Of a stretch of DNA of 64,000 nt, positions 1 through 12,062 are shown piece by piece. The notes beneath the pieces are model-generated. The model saw only the letters and a program-made list of their open reading frames with translations, was not told where the DNA came from and did not search any database. Positions within the stretch are counted from its first letter, which is position 1. Every line of letters begins with the position of its first letter. The stretch is from the NCBI RefSeq assembly GCF_016808335.1, contig NC_053145.1, forward strand, positions 26,626,001 to 26,690,000, given 5' to 3'. This DNA comes from Panicum virgatum (Eukaryota; Streptophyta; Magnoliopsida; Poales; Poaceae). The translations under genes and the position numbers were made by a program.

Positions 1-1936
1 GAAGGGATCAGTACCGATAGGGCTCCATTTTTCGATGGCACAGGTTTTCCACGATGGAAAGTGCTTATGCAAGCACACCTTCAAGCCCGGGGACTTGATG
101 TTTGGCGTGTCACCAAGGTTGGCAACAAAAATGAGACTAAGGCCGAGAGACAATATGATGCTATTGCAAAATCTTCTCTATTGTCCGCTTTATGTGATAG
201 TGTGTTTAATCGTGTTTATGCTTGTGAAGATGCTCATAAGCTATGGACGCAAATCATCGAGAATCATGAGGGCACAAAGGATGTTGCCAATCAAAAATAT
301 CATATTCTCGGCGAGGAGCTTAGTAGCTTTAAACAACTTCCAAATGAAAATGCTCATGACATGTACTCACGATTAAATATTCTTGTCAATGAAATTAATG
401 CCTTAGGTCTCAATCAAGTTGAGGATTGGGAGATTAACCGGAAGATCCTCTGAAGCCTTCGCAAGCCCGACTACGACATCATCAACTCACTCTTGCAAAA
501 AGAAGACTTGGTCAAGCTTACACCAAACCAAGTCATCAATCAAATCATCGCCCATGAATATAGTATGGGGATGACAAAGAAGAAGGAGCAAGAGTCCACC
601 TCTTCTTCAAGCCGCAAGAGTCTCGCCGCCAAGCACTCATGCAAGTATCAACCAAGGCGGCAAGACTCATCAAGCTCAAGTGAACAAGAAGAAGAGGATG
701 AGGAAGAAAGTGATGATGAATCAAGTTCAAGTGAGGATGATGAATACCCAAGCGCCGTGCTATATTACCACCACAAGATAGCCAAGCATGTACATGAGCT
801 CTATGAGCTTGGGTACAAAACTCTCATTAGAGAGAATGCGGTGGGGATGGAGAAGATGGCAAAGAAGAAAAAGAGCAAGTCGAGATCTCAAGCTCTCTCC
901 GCCATCCACAAGCCCAAGAAAAATGATGAAAGCTCAAGTAGCAACAACAAAGATTCCAAGAGCGCCACCACTCGTTGCCCTCGGAGATTATCACCACCAC
1001 CAATGTGTCTTATGGCACAAGATAATAAATATGTAGGTGATGACTCCTCCTCAAATGATGAATCCGATGTTGAAACCGATGAAACTAGTGAGATGATGAC
1101 ACTACTCCATAATCAACAAGAACATCTCACTAAACAAAATAGAGAAATCAAAGCTCTCAAAGCTAAAGAAAAGCTTCATGCCTCATTTGTCTCAAGATAT
1201 GAGAACTTGCTAAACAAATTCAATTTGTTAGACAATGAGCATGAAGAGCTTAAAAAGAAATATGAGAGCCTTGAATCTAAAAGTAGATCATCATCGGATG
1301 AATCTTTACCTTGCAATATTCCTTGTGCAAATTTCTATTGTCAAGGTAGATGCGTCTACCTCTTGTGATCTAACCCCTTACAATGAGGATGTGATTGTAG
1401 AAACATGTGATGATCTCATTGCTAAGGAAAATGATGAGCTCAAACAAGACGTAGAAAGGCTAATGGCGGATTTGAGGTGGCTCAAAGGAAAATACACTCA
1501 AGAGCAAGCCCAACCTTCTCAAGATAACCCCCTCAAGGGCGAGAACAGGCTTGAGAAGGGAAAAACCATGACTTGCTTCAAGTGTCACAAAGAAGGCCAC
1601 AAGTCCTACCAATGCAAGGAAAAAGAGGGCCAAGCAAAGGGCAAAGAAAACGGCAAGCCCAAGAACTTGAACAAGAGCAAGAAGGGCCACAAGAAGGCTA
1701 AGGAGATCAAGAAAAACATATCTCCATACTTGAAGGCCTCATTGGTGTACACCAAGCCCACCCACAAATTCAAGCAAAAGAGCGATCGCTACATTCTCAA
1801 GAAGAAGGAAAATGGCAAGGTGGTTGCTCATGCCATGGGGTGGAGACATCAAGGATGGAACCGGCCTATTTGGGTGCCTAAGGAAATAATCAATACCATG
1901 GATGGCTCCCAAAGGGTTTGGGTTCCAAAGACTTAG
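1..1936 (+). pseudogene. gag: gag pseudogene of the Sirevirus-like element
   Basis: The Gag polyprotein would form the virus-like particle. The first 150 codons resemble the copia gag domain (UBN2 type). They are followed by a Ser/Glu/Asp-rich stretch (about 650-750), a probable coiled coil (about 1090-1290) and a CCHC zinc knuckle (CFKCHKEGHKSYQC, 1573-1614), then a Lys-rich tail ending in a stop at 1934-1936. Two breaks are visible. One is an in-frame TGA at 451-453, probably from CGA by C-to-T change. The other is a one-base frameshift near 1340-1348, after which the frame carrying the zinc knuckle takes over. Family assignment is from motif recognition and order. Coding continues to the left window edge. 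Confidence 0.82.
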
Positions 1937-3096
1937 AAGATGAGAGCGGTAATGGGGAATTTGGAGACTTGGCAAGTTTGGGGTGCATTAGTAGGGATGC
2001 ATCATGCAATTGGATTGGAACCAAGTATGCAATCAGAGATTAGTGACCCAAATTCCCCACCCTACAAATGTGGTAATGAGCAAGGTAAAAATGTCAAAAT
2101 TCCAATTTTTTTGATATCATACATCATTGTAGCTCAATACCTCTCTAGGTTTGCACAAGCATAATTTCTTTAAAGTCGGTATCTTTGTGCCTCCTAGTTT
2201 GCATATGGTAGTTTGCTTGTACTAATGTTTATTCTTGAAGCATTCTACATGAGCTTAATCTTGGTGTGAAATGCACCACTCTTACATGGCACATGCACTT
2301 CAATTAGGTATGTTGTTTCAATTGGTGCCATGTTTTCAAGTTGTAGAGTTTGGTCCCCATTGTGTGAAATACAAGTGCATACATTTGGCTATGTGATTCA
2401 AACACTATTGCACACATTTAGGGGGAGCTAACTCTATATCTTGTGTTTTTGTGACTAACATGCTTTCAAAGTGATATTTGTTGTAGTCACACTGCCAAGT
2501 CCAAATGATGGTACACACAAAATTGGATAAGGGAAGGAGACCAAGCCATAACTCCAAAAGATTGAAGAGATAAAAAGTTATCGGGAGGCATGGCTAGGTA
2601 AAACACCTCTCACCAAGTTAATTCATTTTGCTACTAATGCTCTTTCATTGTGAGTGGCCGTTGTAGACCTCTAGGTCGCTTTCTGGGTGTTTGATGACAA
2701 AGGGGGAGAGATGTCTCAAAGCAAGCATATGATTGAAAGACCTCATGTCTTCAAGCATCTAAGAAGAAGAGATCCTAGAAGGCCATCATTAAGGGGGAGA
2801 AGACCAAGAAGAAGTGCAATGGCAAATGAAAGGCATTGTGATAGGGGGAGGTATGTATCTATGGTTCACATTTGGGGGAGAAGTGAAATATCAATGATCC
2901 TTTGAACCATAGTGTTATACCATAATGCCAATGCTTAAGATCAACTCAACACATTCTCTAAAATAAGCATTGGACATTGAGTAGTCATCCAAGCAAGCTA
3001 AGATTTTTTCTCAACTCAAGTTTCTAAATTCTTTCAATATCTACATATATTGCTTGCTTTGGTTGTGTTGTCACCAATCACCAAAAAGGGGGAGAT
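1937..3096 (+). other. non-coding stretch with six GGGGGAG polypurine tracts
   Basis: No credible ORF is present. GGGGGAG occurs at 2421, 2702, 2793, 2844, 2874 and 3088. The last, inside AAAAAGGGGGAGAT, directly abuts the LTR and is the primary polypurine tract for plus-strand priming. Sireviruses typically multiply this tract. In this copy the pol genes that should separate gag from these tracts are absent. Confidence 0.75.
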
Positions 3097-4583
3097 TGTA
3101 AGAAAAATGGCCTCTCATGCCATGGTTGCCATATTTCCTCAAATGTGTTTTGGTGATTTGATGACAACCCAACACTTGGACTAATATGTTCTAGTTGATT
3201 ATATACAGCACTTTAGGTCCAAGGGATGAAAACATGAAGAAAACAAGTTGAAGAAACCGACGAAGACTCAACGCTTAAAGCCATCAAAAGAAAACCAGAA
3301 CATTCCTATACATCGGTTAAACCGATGAAGGCAAAAGATATACGTCGGTGCAGTTGTCCAGAAGGCTGGAAATTGGAAATACACTCACCGGTTGAACCGA
3401 TGATGAATATATTGAATACGTTAGTGCAACGGCAGAAGAAGACCAAGGAAAATGCATACATCGGTTGAACCGATGATGCACCGGTCAATTATGTCAGTGT
3501 AGTTGTCCAGAGAGTTGGTTTTTCGGGAACTCTGGGACAGTTACATTCACCGGTTAAACCGGCGATGAAGATGCATTCACCGGTTGATTACATCGGTTGA
3601 CTAATGTAGCCGTTGAAGTATAGCGGCTAGTTGGAAAACTGTGTTCACCGGTTGAACCGATGATGGCTATTGGAGGAGCGTCGGATTAACCGGCGTTGCA
3701 TACTATTTCTGTCAGCTTTCCTCCAACAACTCTTTTGGGGTGTGTGGCTATATATACCCCCCAAGGCCGGTTGCAGTATATGGTTGGAAGCCTCAAGAGC
3801 TAAAGAAAGTGCTGCCCAAGCAAAGATCCATCACCAACCATCCTAGAAGTGCTTAGTTCTATATCTAGCTTGTGAGAAGCTTTGAGAGAGTGCTTTGTGC
3901 ACTTGTATAGGTTTAGTTCTAGAGAGAGCAAGCCTAAGAGAAGTCTTAGCCGAGGCTAAGCAAGTGTACTCGTCGTGTGACCCTCCGACTTGGTGTGGAG
4001 AGGCAACGACACTTTGTGCGGGGAAGGAGACCCCTGTTGGTGAGAAGCTCCGATAGGGAAGACAGTGCCGTTGGTGACGCTTCGAGAGAGACGGTGGTGG
4101 TGGCCTTGTCTTGGTGACTTGGCATCACTTAGCCTTTGCTTGCTAGAAGCATTGGTGGTGAACGCAAGATGATGATCAAGCGAAGAGACTCGGCATCACA
4201 CTTGTTCTTGGTGGACAAGTGGCCGTGGACGTAGGAAGAGACTTGGTGTCCTAACCAAACCACGTTAAATCGTGTGTCTTGGTGTCTTCACGGGAGTTTG
4301 CATATTCTATCCCTTACCTCTTTACTTACCATATTACATTTCCGCATTTACTCTATCTTGCGTGCCTTTACTTTCGTAGTTAGTTTGATTAGAATTGGCA
4401 ATAGGTTGCAAGTCTTTTGGGGTAAGTAGAGAGTAGCATAGATAAACCTTAGTCATAACTAGCATGTGTAGGACGTGTTAGGTTTATCTTATGCAAGTAG
4501 ATTGAGCCCTAGGTTACAAAGCGAATTAGTGACCCTATTCACCCCCTCCTCCTCTAGGGTTGGACACCCCGGTGATCCTTACA
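3097..4583 (+). repeat. 3' LTR of the Sirevirus-like element
   Basis: It begins TGTAAG after the polypurine tract and ends CCTTACA, giving matching inverted termini. At least five imperfect palindromes of the form CGGTTNAACCG lie between 3312 and 3665. The LTR is 1487 bp. The base after the LTR begins satellite sequence (TTCTTTACTG). The left target duplication lies off the window. Confidence 0.85.
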
Positions 4584-5445
4584 TTCTTTACTGTCCAAAA
4601 CAAGGCGCAAAAGGGTCCGAACTGGTGCAATTAATGCAAAACTTTGTGCCACGTAGGAATTTTTCGCAACAATCACAACTTATCTTCACCATTGGACCCG
4701 AAACTTAAATTTTCGTGCATTTTGTAATGCTTGGGTGCATTTGGGACTGTTTCGTCACTGCACGAAACTCGGTGCAGCATATTAATGCAAAAGTTCGTGC
4801 CACAAAGTTGCCTTGGTTTTTTTGCAACGAACGCACCCGATCCACGGCATTGGACCCTAAACTCATGTTTTGGTGCCTTTCTTAATGTTTTGGGTGCATT
4901 TGGGATAGTTCGTTACTACACAAAACTCGGTGCAGAACGGGCCTGGTGCAACTAATGCAAAAGTTCATGCCATGAAGTCGCATCAGAATTTTTGGCAAAG
5001 AACGAACCCGATCCACACCATTAGACCCTAAACTCATGTTTTGATGTGTTTTGTACCATTTCGGTGCATTTGGGACAGTTTTGTTGCACCAAAAAAGTCG
5101 GTGTAGAACGGCCGAACTGTTGCAATTAATGAAAACTTTCGTGCCATGAAGTTACATCGTAATTTTTCCAAATGAACGCAGCCAATCCTCACCAATCTAC
5201 TCTAAACTCATATATTGGTGTACCATTTGGCTGCATTTGAGACCATTTCGCTACGGCACGATAGTATATGCAAAACGAGCCGAAATCTTGCAATTAATGC
5301 AAAAGTACGTGCCCTGAAGTCGCGTAGGAATTTTTCGCAACGACGGCTCCCAACCCACAGCAATAGACACTAACTTCATGTTTTGGTGCGTTTCGTACCA
5401 TTTGGGTGCATTTGGGACTGTTTCGTTACTGCACGAAACTCGGTG
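4584..5445. repeat. CentC/CentO-like satellite array, left segment
   Basis: About five tandem monomers of roughly 150-175 bp are present. The reverse strand of each carries AAACATGAGTTTAGGGTCC and a GTTCGTTGCGAAAAA-like core, which I recognise as the conserved part of grass centromeric CentC/CentO repeats. The monomer types follow the higher-order order seen in the larger segment at 18950-25049, and the next type in the series resumes exactly after element D. This segment and that one are therefore one array split by D. Confidence 0.85.
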
Positions 5446-7078
5446 TGTTGACATTTCTTAGCGCAATCACTAGAAATGGTTAATCCTTAGCAACAACGCT
5501 AGAAATGCCTATTGGCAGTCCTTAGTACAATCACTAGAAATGAGGGCGCCGAACCCATCCTAGCAACTGCACCCAAGGGGTGCCACTCTCGTGGTATAAT
5601 CAATACGATTACAGATGGATCCGCAAGCGCACGGATATACCGTTGTAGCATTTCACCTGGAGAGTAAGGGTATTGTCATTTATTTGTGTCCCAAAGGATG
5701 GCAGCAGCAAAGGCATTGTACTCAACATTAACCATGACATTGTGCCTCAAGCAATAGGCAATACTCTAACAGGGGTAAGTACAGATAAAGAATAAGCAAG
5801 GGTAATGCGACACAGCACACATCCACACTCCAAGAGGAAGGAATAAAGGAGAGAAACTATAAAACAAAGAACTACTCTATCCTACGTCAAGTCAGCTAGA
5901 GCTTAGGCTAGGTTAGGTGTCCTAGTGCTTCTATCCAAAGCTGGGGTCATGTTAGATCATGGTTAGGACTGCTGGTGCCAGGAAAATAGGATAGCGGGGA
6001 GAAGGTCCCGCACCGGAGTACATCCAGTCCCGTTACCTCTTTGCATGAATTCCTACACTGAACCCGAACGTCGGGGAGTATGCTAAACGCAACACCGCTG
6101 TTACGCCGGACGGACAGGGCTGTCACCACCTGCGGTCTACCCCAGTCACACCTTGGAGCACGGTCATATCCAAAGGATCCCACATACCCGAGCACCACGC
6201 TCGTGTATGAAGTCACAACTCTTGTGCCCCCAGGTCTCCTACCCTTTGGATGGACGAGTAAAACACTAGAGCAAGCCCGAAGGCACAACGAACCTCTATC
6301 TGTACCCAGATCATCTGGCCTAACCAAGACCGTAGCATAACTTATGAATGATCCAAGCATGGATTGATAAACTATCAAGATAGTAAAGTAACCATGGCAA
6401 AACTCTATATTATGAATAGAAGTCTGACAAGTCAGATACAAAGCCATACCAGGAGCCAAGGATTGCTCTACGACCCCGAGGACAACTTGCTCGCTAAAGA
6501 GAACTAGCCTAGCTCTACTACCTAGCTAAGAGAGCAAGAGAGAGAAGAGCCTTCTTGGAGAGAATGGAATTAAGTGTGTGTGTGTGAGAGAGGGGTGAGA
6601 GGGGGCCCTATTTATACTAGTGGAGGTCAGTTCCCGTCAAATGCACATATGGAAGGTAATCAAGAGACTTGGGGCCGACTCCTCCTCGAAATGCACCTGG
6701 ACGCGAGGCCGGCCAAGTTCGGCCGACCCAGGGGGTCGGCCGGCCCCACCCAGCCACCTCTCGTCCTTATCCTTCTATGGCAGGCTGCATGTGGGCCCTG
6801 ATATCTTTCGTTGTATGAATTATGTGTGGCACGCCCGTTTGCTCTGCCAGATGGGCCCTCCTTGTAAGTGGGTGATGCCGGACTCAATATTCTGCGTAGT
6901 TGTATGGCGTCTGGTATGTGTTTTCGTCTTATTCCGCTTCTGCTCATCTGAAATGTACAAAACTCAAAAACAACTGTGGAGCAAGGTTAGTGATACAAAT
7001 ATGCGAGTAAGGCATGCAGTTTTCCTTTATTATTGAGTATAGTTGACGGGTGAAAATGGCACTTAAGCACCGTCAACA
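5446..7078 (-). repeat. element D 3' LTR (left)
   Basis: The LTR is 1633 bp with TG..CA termini. It matches the right LTR at 16480-18949 throughout, once the Cassandra insertion in that copy is removed (about 1605 bp). It includes the empty site CCTACACTGAACCC (near 6055) that Cassandra occupies in the other LTR. Confidence 0.92.
6608..6616 (-). promoter_or_regulatory. TATA box of LTR D (left copy)
   Basis: The minus strand reads TATAAATAG followed by GGGCCCCCTCTCACCC, a typical plant TATA and pyrimidine-rich start region. The right LTR has the same box at 18509-18517, where it would drive the full-length RNA. Confidence 0.65.
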
Positions 7079-7096
7079 ACTCCCCCAAGCTAGCCC
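7079..7096 (-). other. element D polypurine tract
   Basis: The minus strand reads GCTAGCTTGGGGGAGT immediately before the LTR start TGTTGACGG. This is the expected priming site for plus-strand DNA. The same 15-mer occurs again at 11984-11998. Confidence 0.8.
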
Positions 7097-7539
7097 TTTG
7101 CTCATCCCGAGCAAAGTTTTAGACTTAGGTTGTTGATCAGGAGTTGCTACAATGTCGCATTCCTGACTTATGCCCAAGGCACAACCGAGTGTTCTTACCT
7201 TTATTCTGAATAAGTTGGCCTTGTTCGCACCTTTTACCTTACTCCTGTGGGGCTTATAGCATCATCCTCATCTTTGGCGGTTGAGGGTCAGAACGGCTTG
7301 TAGAGTACCACTTACCACTCCTTTGTTCAACCGTCAATCCGGAGGTTTTATAAAGTTTTTGAAAAGAAATTTGTAAGTTCCTCGGGTGATCTCTCGGATC
7401 GCTCAATGTGTTTCATTCCTCACCAAGGCCTTTTTATGCGCCTTTCTTTTTCCATCCTACTTCTAATGGCTTCTTTTTGGGGGATCTGTAGGTATGGAGG
7501 ATATAATGGCAAACTTGCTTCTCATATTTCACTAAGTCA

Positions 7540-8070
7540 AAGACCGGATCCAAAGGAGAAACAAGTCATAAGCCATGATCAAGATGTGCAAGTGTGTGGA
7601 TATTTTTGGTGGATGATGAATGAGAACTCCTTTATATGAATTCTCTTTCCCTTGTAATGTTTTTGGTATGGGCTATATTTTCTTTTTCTCTCTCTCTTTT
7701 TTTTGACACACCTTGTGCGTGTGTGGCATACCTTCTTTGGGTATGCATCTTTTCTCTTTTTTTTGACATGCCTTGTGGGCATGTGGCATACCTTCTTTGG
7801 GTATGCATCTTTTATTTCTTTTTGTATAGCCCATACATTATGATGATAACTTTGGAGAGAGATAAACAAGACACATCTTGGAGTTTTATTTGTGGGTGGA
7901 TGGGGGATGTACTTGCTATCTTCCAAGTGTAGAAGTATAGCATGTGAGTGGACGTGTACGTGATCTTGATCATGGCGTATGAAGTGATTCTCACAAAGGG
8001 TCACAATAATTTGACAAAGCTCAATGAGAAGACAAGTTGCATATGTAGAAAAGGCTTTTCAAACTTGTAA
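7540..8070 (-). other. conserved structured 3' block, copy in element D
   Basis: This stretch is recognisably homologous to 27950-28520 (element E, minus) and 50925-51450 (element C, plus). Shared landmarks in sense are TTGTGACCCTTTGTGAGA, GATCAAGATCA, GTATGGGCTATA and GGATCCGGTYTTTG. An outer inverted repeat pairs 7666-7677 with 7825-7836 over 12 perfect base pairs. Inside it lie two 60-bp repeats that each hold small hairpins (GCATACC/GGTATGC and ACATGCC/GGCATGT-like). There is no coding potential. A role in RNA packaging, dimerisation or translation is inference. Confidence 0.65.
7691..7810. repeat. 60-bp direct repeat, two copies, each with hairpins
   Basis: Copies at 7691-7750 and 7751-7810 share the period of exactly 60 bp. 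Each holds a polypyrimidine run and two self-complementary segments. The second hairpin differs between the copies (ACACACC versus ACATGCC arms), with matching changes on the opposite arm. Confidence 0.85.
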
Positions 8071-8332
8071 CTCATATGGCTCTGGATAGAAATTGCATAT
8101 TACCGAGGAATTTTATTTTATTTTTGTATTTTTTAAAAGAAATACTCCAGATATCAAGCATCACGTAGGAGAAGATCATAGCAACTCTTTTCAGCCATAT
8201 CATAACCCACAACAACCTAGATTCGAATTCTGCTTTTTCGCTACCCACAAGTTTCAAGCTTAAGGTTTGAACATCTAGCCACCAAACTCAAAACTTAGGG
8301 AGAGCACATGGTTGTAACTAGGCATACGAAAG

Positions 8333-11300
8333 TGTAATACCCGGTTTATAAAAGGACATAAACCGAGCAATCATATACGTGCCAGGATCAAGTCACACGT
8401 ATATACAACAGAATGAACAGTATATCACAGCACATATCACATAAAAAGATATAATAAAGCGAATACGAATATTATTTATTACATTAATGACAAAATGTCT
8501 GATACAGAGTAAGCGGAAGCATAAAACATATACGAAGTCTCTCGGAAGCTGGGCGCCACAGGGACGTCGACTGGGAGACGAATGCCTAGAAGTCCTCGTA
8601 GTCCTGGAAGCGCTGAGCGAACTCCCTCGCGTCGGCAGGAACTGAGCAGCAGTAGAGTGTCCCCAAGAGGAAAAAGAGTAGAGTAGGCAAGAGTGAGTAC
8701 ACAACTTGTACTCAACAAGTATAACACAAACTATGAGGCTCTAGGTTGGTTGACTGACTGCATTAGCTTTTAAGTCTTGGCAAAATTTTATTAAAGCTAT
8801 TTACTACAAGTTGATGAATTATCATAAACCCAGTTACATAGTAATTAATCAAAATTAATCATGTTACTACTGAGAACCATACCAAACCAAGCCACCCGGG
8901 GAAACCTGCCTCGTCAAAGGAAGATAACCCCACTAATCAAAAGGAGGATCCGGGCCGCTCATGACCATGAGCACGGCTAGTCTACTAGTTTTACACTCTG
9001 TAGAGGTTGCACATCTTTACCCACAAGTCGTGAGCTACGCTAGTTGTTCATCACACTTCCTTAGGTGAGATGACTAGCAAACTCACTATAAGGCCGTTAC
9101 AAAGGACACATTGGTAAGGTGTAACCACTAAGGAATCAGGCACCGCAACGATGGGGCCCACCTCGAGGGGTACGCAGACCAAGCCTCGTAGCGCAGGGAC
9201 CATTGAAGCTCACCACCCCTCTTGCCCCGTCGGTAAGTTACTCCCGAACCAAAATGACCTAATTAGTAAGCCAAGACCGTCCCATTTCAGTCTTGTGGTT
9301 GTGCGGTTGTCCCAGGTTGTCGCTCTAATGATGTACGGTCCTTATGGAGAGTAGCTAGCACATAACACAGTGCGAGCCTCCTAAACCAAGTTTCTAGAAA
9401 AACCAATTTTAACGAGACGTGAGCCACTCAAACGGGTCACTCCCAGAATTAAGTTGCATATACCATTAATCAAATTAATTAAAAAGGACCAAGTGTGTTA
9501 TAGCGCGGCACCTAGCACAACTAACCAAAATGCAACCCAAAGGATATATATATAAAGGATATAAAGTGGCTAGGAAAGTCCTTATATGCATACAATATTA
9601 AAATGCAGTATGAAATTGTATTTAAAGTGACAGGTGTTGTTCACGTTATACTTGCCTTCCTCAAAAGTTCTCCTGCTGCTCAAACTGCTCTGAAGATGGC
9701 TCTTGGCACTGGTACTAATGCTTCTCCGGTAGCTCAACGTCTACTCACGTTCGCAACGCCAAAACAAGTCCACAATCATATACATACATGCAAACAAGAG
9801 AAAACACTAAGAAACAGTACAACAATACATAAAAAACAGCAAACAAAACTAAGCTAGAACTATTCTACATGTTACAACGATCGCGTGGACATAAAGAACG
9901 CCTAAAACGGAGCTAGAACGCGAAAACTAGAGCTAAAACAAGTTCCAGGGACCTATTTGTAAGAAAACTGGGGTTCCAGGGGGTTTATGGGCAAAACCGA
10001 GGACTAAAACATAATTAAACACTAGATCTAAGGGCTAGAGCATAAAACTGCCAAGGGTGGACGGCGGGCACTAATTCTAAAAAGGTCAGGGGCTTAAACG
10101 ATAAAAACAGGACCTAGATGCAAATACTTTTGAATAGAGGTGGACTGCGGGTTGATATTAAGAAAATCGAGGGGCTCTTTAACAAAAGCGCCAGGCAAAC
10201 TGGTACGTTTGGATACAGGCCGTTGGATCTCAATCTGGTGGTCCAGATCTGATCGGTTTGGGTTCTAATCTCGGGCGTCCCTCTCTGATCGGACGGATCT
10301 GGGCAACAGGCGCGCGGGGCGGCGGCGGAACACTGCCGGAGCAGAGCTCCGCGGCGGCGAGCTCGCCGGAGAAGGTGTTCTGGGGCTACGGGGCTCCGTT
10401 TGGGCCGGGGTTGGGTGCAAAAGATTGAGCGCGGCAAGCGTAACCCACTGGGGTCAAGAGCGGGCACAGCGAGGCTCTACGCGTCGGGGCAACGGCGGCG
10501 GATCCGCGCCGTGGGGTTCGCCGGCGAGTCGCGTTCCGGTGCATAGGATAGGCCCCGGCCTATGGAAACTCGTGCAAAAGGTAGAGCGGGTCGATGTGTA
10601 GCTCACCAAGGTGCAAAGCAGGCTGGACGCCCGGGAGAAGTCGATGGCGACGCCGACCGGCGGCGGAGCGGGGGCAGTGCCTACGGGCGGGGTTCTGCGG
10701 CGGTTCTCCGGGCGCCTGGACTCCGCGGGTCGTCTCGTGGTGCTCCTGCAGGGGTCTCACGGGGGTCAGGGATGTCGGGAAACCACCGGAGGCGAGGAAT
10801 CGCGGCGGCGCAGTGACTAACCGGCGGCGATGCGCGGGCACGATTCTGGCGATGCAAGGTTCTAGGGCCAGTGCAGAGGGCTCGAGGAGCTTCACCGAAC
10901 TCCGGCGATGCTCTTGCGCGGGTCGTAGTGGTGCGGAGTGTTAACGGAACGGCGACCACGGCGGCGTAGAGTAGGGATGCGGCGGAGCAAGCTGGGTTCG
11001 GCGGCTAGGGTTTTCGGGGGAGGTTGCAGGGAAAGGTGGGCTGCGGGATGGTTTAAAGGGGGTGCCGTGATCTCGGCGTGGAGTAGTGGGATAAGGATCC
11101 CGGCGACCTCGCTGGTGATCTCGGACGGCTGTTGTGCAGAGCCGAAAAGGAAGGGGAGGGGAACGTGCTAACGCGTGGGCCCGGCGTGGCAGCGGGTGAG
11201 GCGAGCGCGTGCGGTGCGGCGTGCGCTCCGCGCGGGCTGAGGCGAGGGTGAGAACGGGCCAAGTGGGGTGCTGGCTGCGGCGCTGGTTTGCTGGGCTGCG

Positions 11301-11739
11301 GTGTGGTTCGGCTGCGGGCGTCGCGCGAGTGGAGCGGGCCGAGCACGAGGGAAACTGGCGACCTAGGCCTGCGGTGGTCGCCTGGTGGGTCAAGCGTGCT
11401 GGGCCGAAGGAGACTGGGCTGCGGTATTGGGCTGCGGGAAAAGGAAAAGGAGGGAGTGGGTTGGGTTCCCTTCTCTTTTCTATTTCCTTTTATCCTTTTC
11501 TAATTCAAACACTACTCCAACTATTTGAGTTCAAATGAATTCAAACCCCCTATGAAATCAAGCAAGATAAAATATGCACCAGCATGAATGCAACAACAAA
11601 TGTTAAACTTAGACAAATTTTAATTGCTTGTGAAACAAAATTAGATTAAATGCAAGGCTAAACATAATAAACCTTAGAAAATTAAATAAAGCCAATTAAA
11701 TTTATTATTAATTACTGAAATTTGAATTAGGGTGTTACA
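8333..11739 (-). mobile_element. solo LTR, 3.4 kb, Tekay/Del-type Ty3 element
   Basis: The minus strand begins TGTAACACCC and ends CGGGTATTACA. A perfect 5-bp target duplication GAAAG flanks it (8328-8332 and 11740-11744). No internal region or second LTR is present, so it is most simply a solo LTR left by LTR-LTR recombination. The overall layout resembles the LTR of chromovirus H (58846-63238): AT-rich ends with a GC-rich block at 10100-11430. Many short GC-rich ORFs overlap there on both strands; none looks like a real gene. Lineage is inferred from this resemblance. Confidence 0.85.
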
Positions 11740-12062
11740 GAAAGGAACTAACAGAGCAACTATTCATCATCTCAATAAGGAAAAACTACACATGCTTACA
11801 ACACATACTGGAAAGCAAGTAAATATTTTTGGGTTTTTAAAGGTTTTGTCAATTTTTATTTGATTTTAGTTATGCAAATTTTTATGGATTTTCAGAATTT
11901 TGCAAATTTTTGTTTGGTTTCATGCAAGGTTTTGAAAAACAGTAAAGATAGAGTTTGATACAAGGTATCTCTCATGGGGGGTCCTCCCCCAAGCTAGCTT
12001 CAGGCTCACTACTGTTGGTTGGGATTAAACCCAGCCCAACGGTAGTAGGCCCTCCACTCCTC
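11740..12062 (-). other. element D region after ORF2, with internal copy of the polypurine tract
   Basis: This is non-coding. Positions 11984-11998 repeat exactly the 15-mer CTCCCCCAAGCTAGC found at the true polypurine tract (7080-7094). In sense it lies about 65 bp after the ORF2 stop. It may be a secondary plus-strand priming site. Confidence 0.6.

Larger units (their letters stand above)
1..4583 (+). mobile_element. Sirevirus-like Ty1/copia element, 3' part, pol missing
   Basis: The 5' end lies outside the window. Visible in order are a broken gag, a non-coding stretch with repeated GGGGGAG tracts, and a 3' LTR. No integrase, reverse transcriptase or RNase H coding is seen between gag and the LTR, so the copy is non-autonomous. 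Repeated polypurine tracts before the 3' LTR and CGGTT/AACCG palindromes in the LTR are known traits of the Sirevirus (SIRE/Maximus) lineage. The right flank is satellite DNA, so the element inserted into the satellite array. A solo LTR of the same family lies at 32831-34265 on the other strand. Confidence 0.85.

Noticed and set aside
7691..7810. CRISPR-like or terminator repeat
   Set aside because: Two 60-bp copies in a plant retroelement; no spacers. The hairpins are better explained as part of the conserved 3' block.
10114..11538. Overlapping long ORFs on both strands in a GC-rich region
   Set aside because: They lie inside a solo LTR with a clean target duplication. All frames are open because of high GC; no motif or conserved domain is seen.
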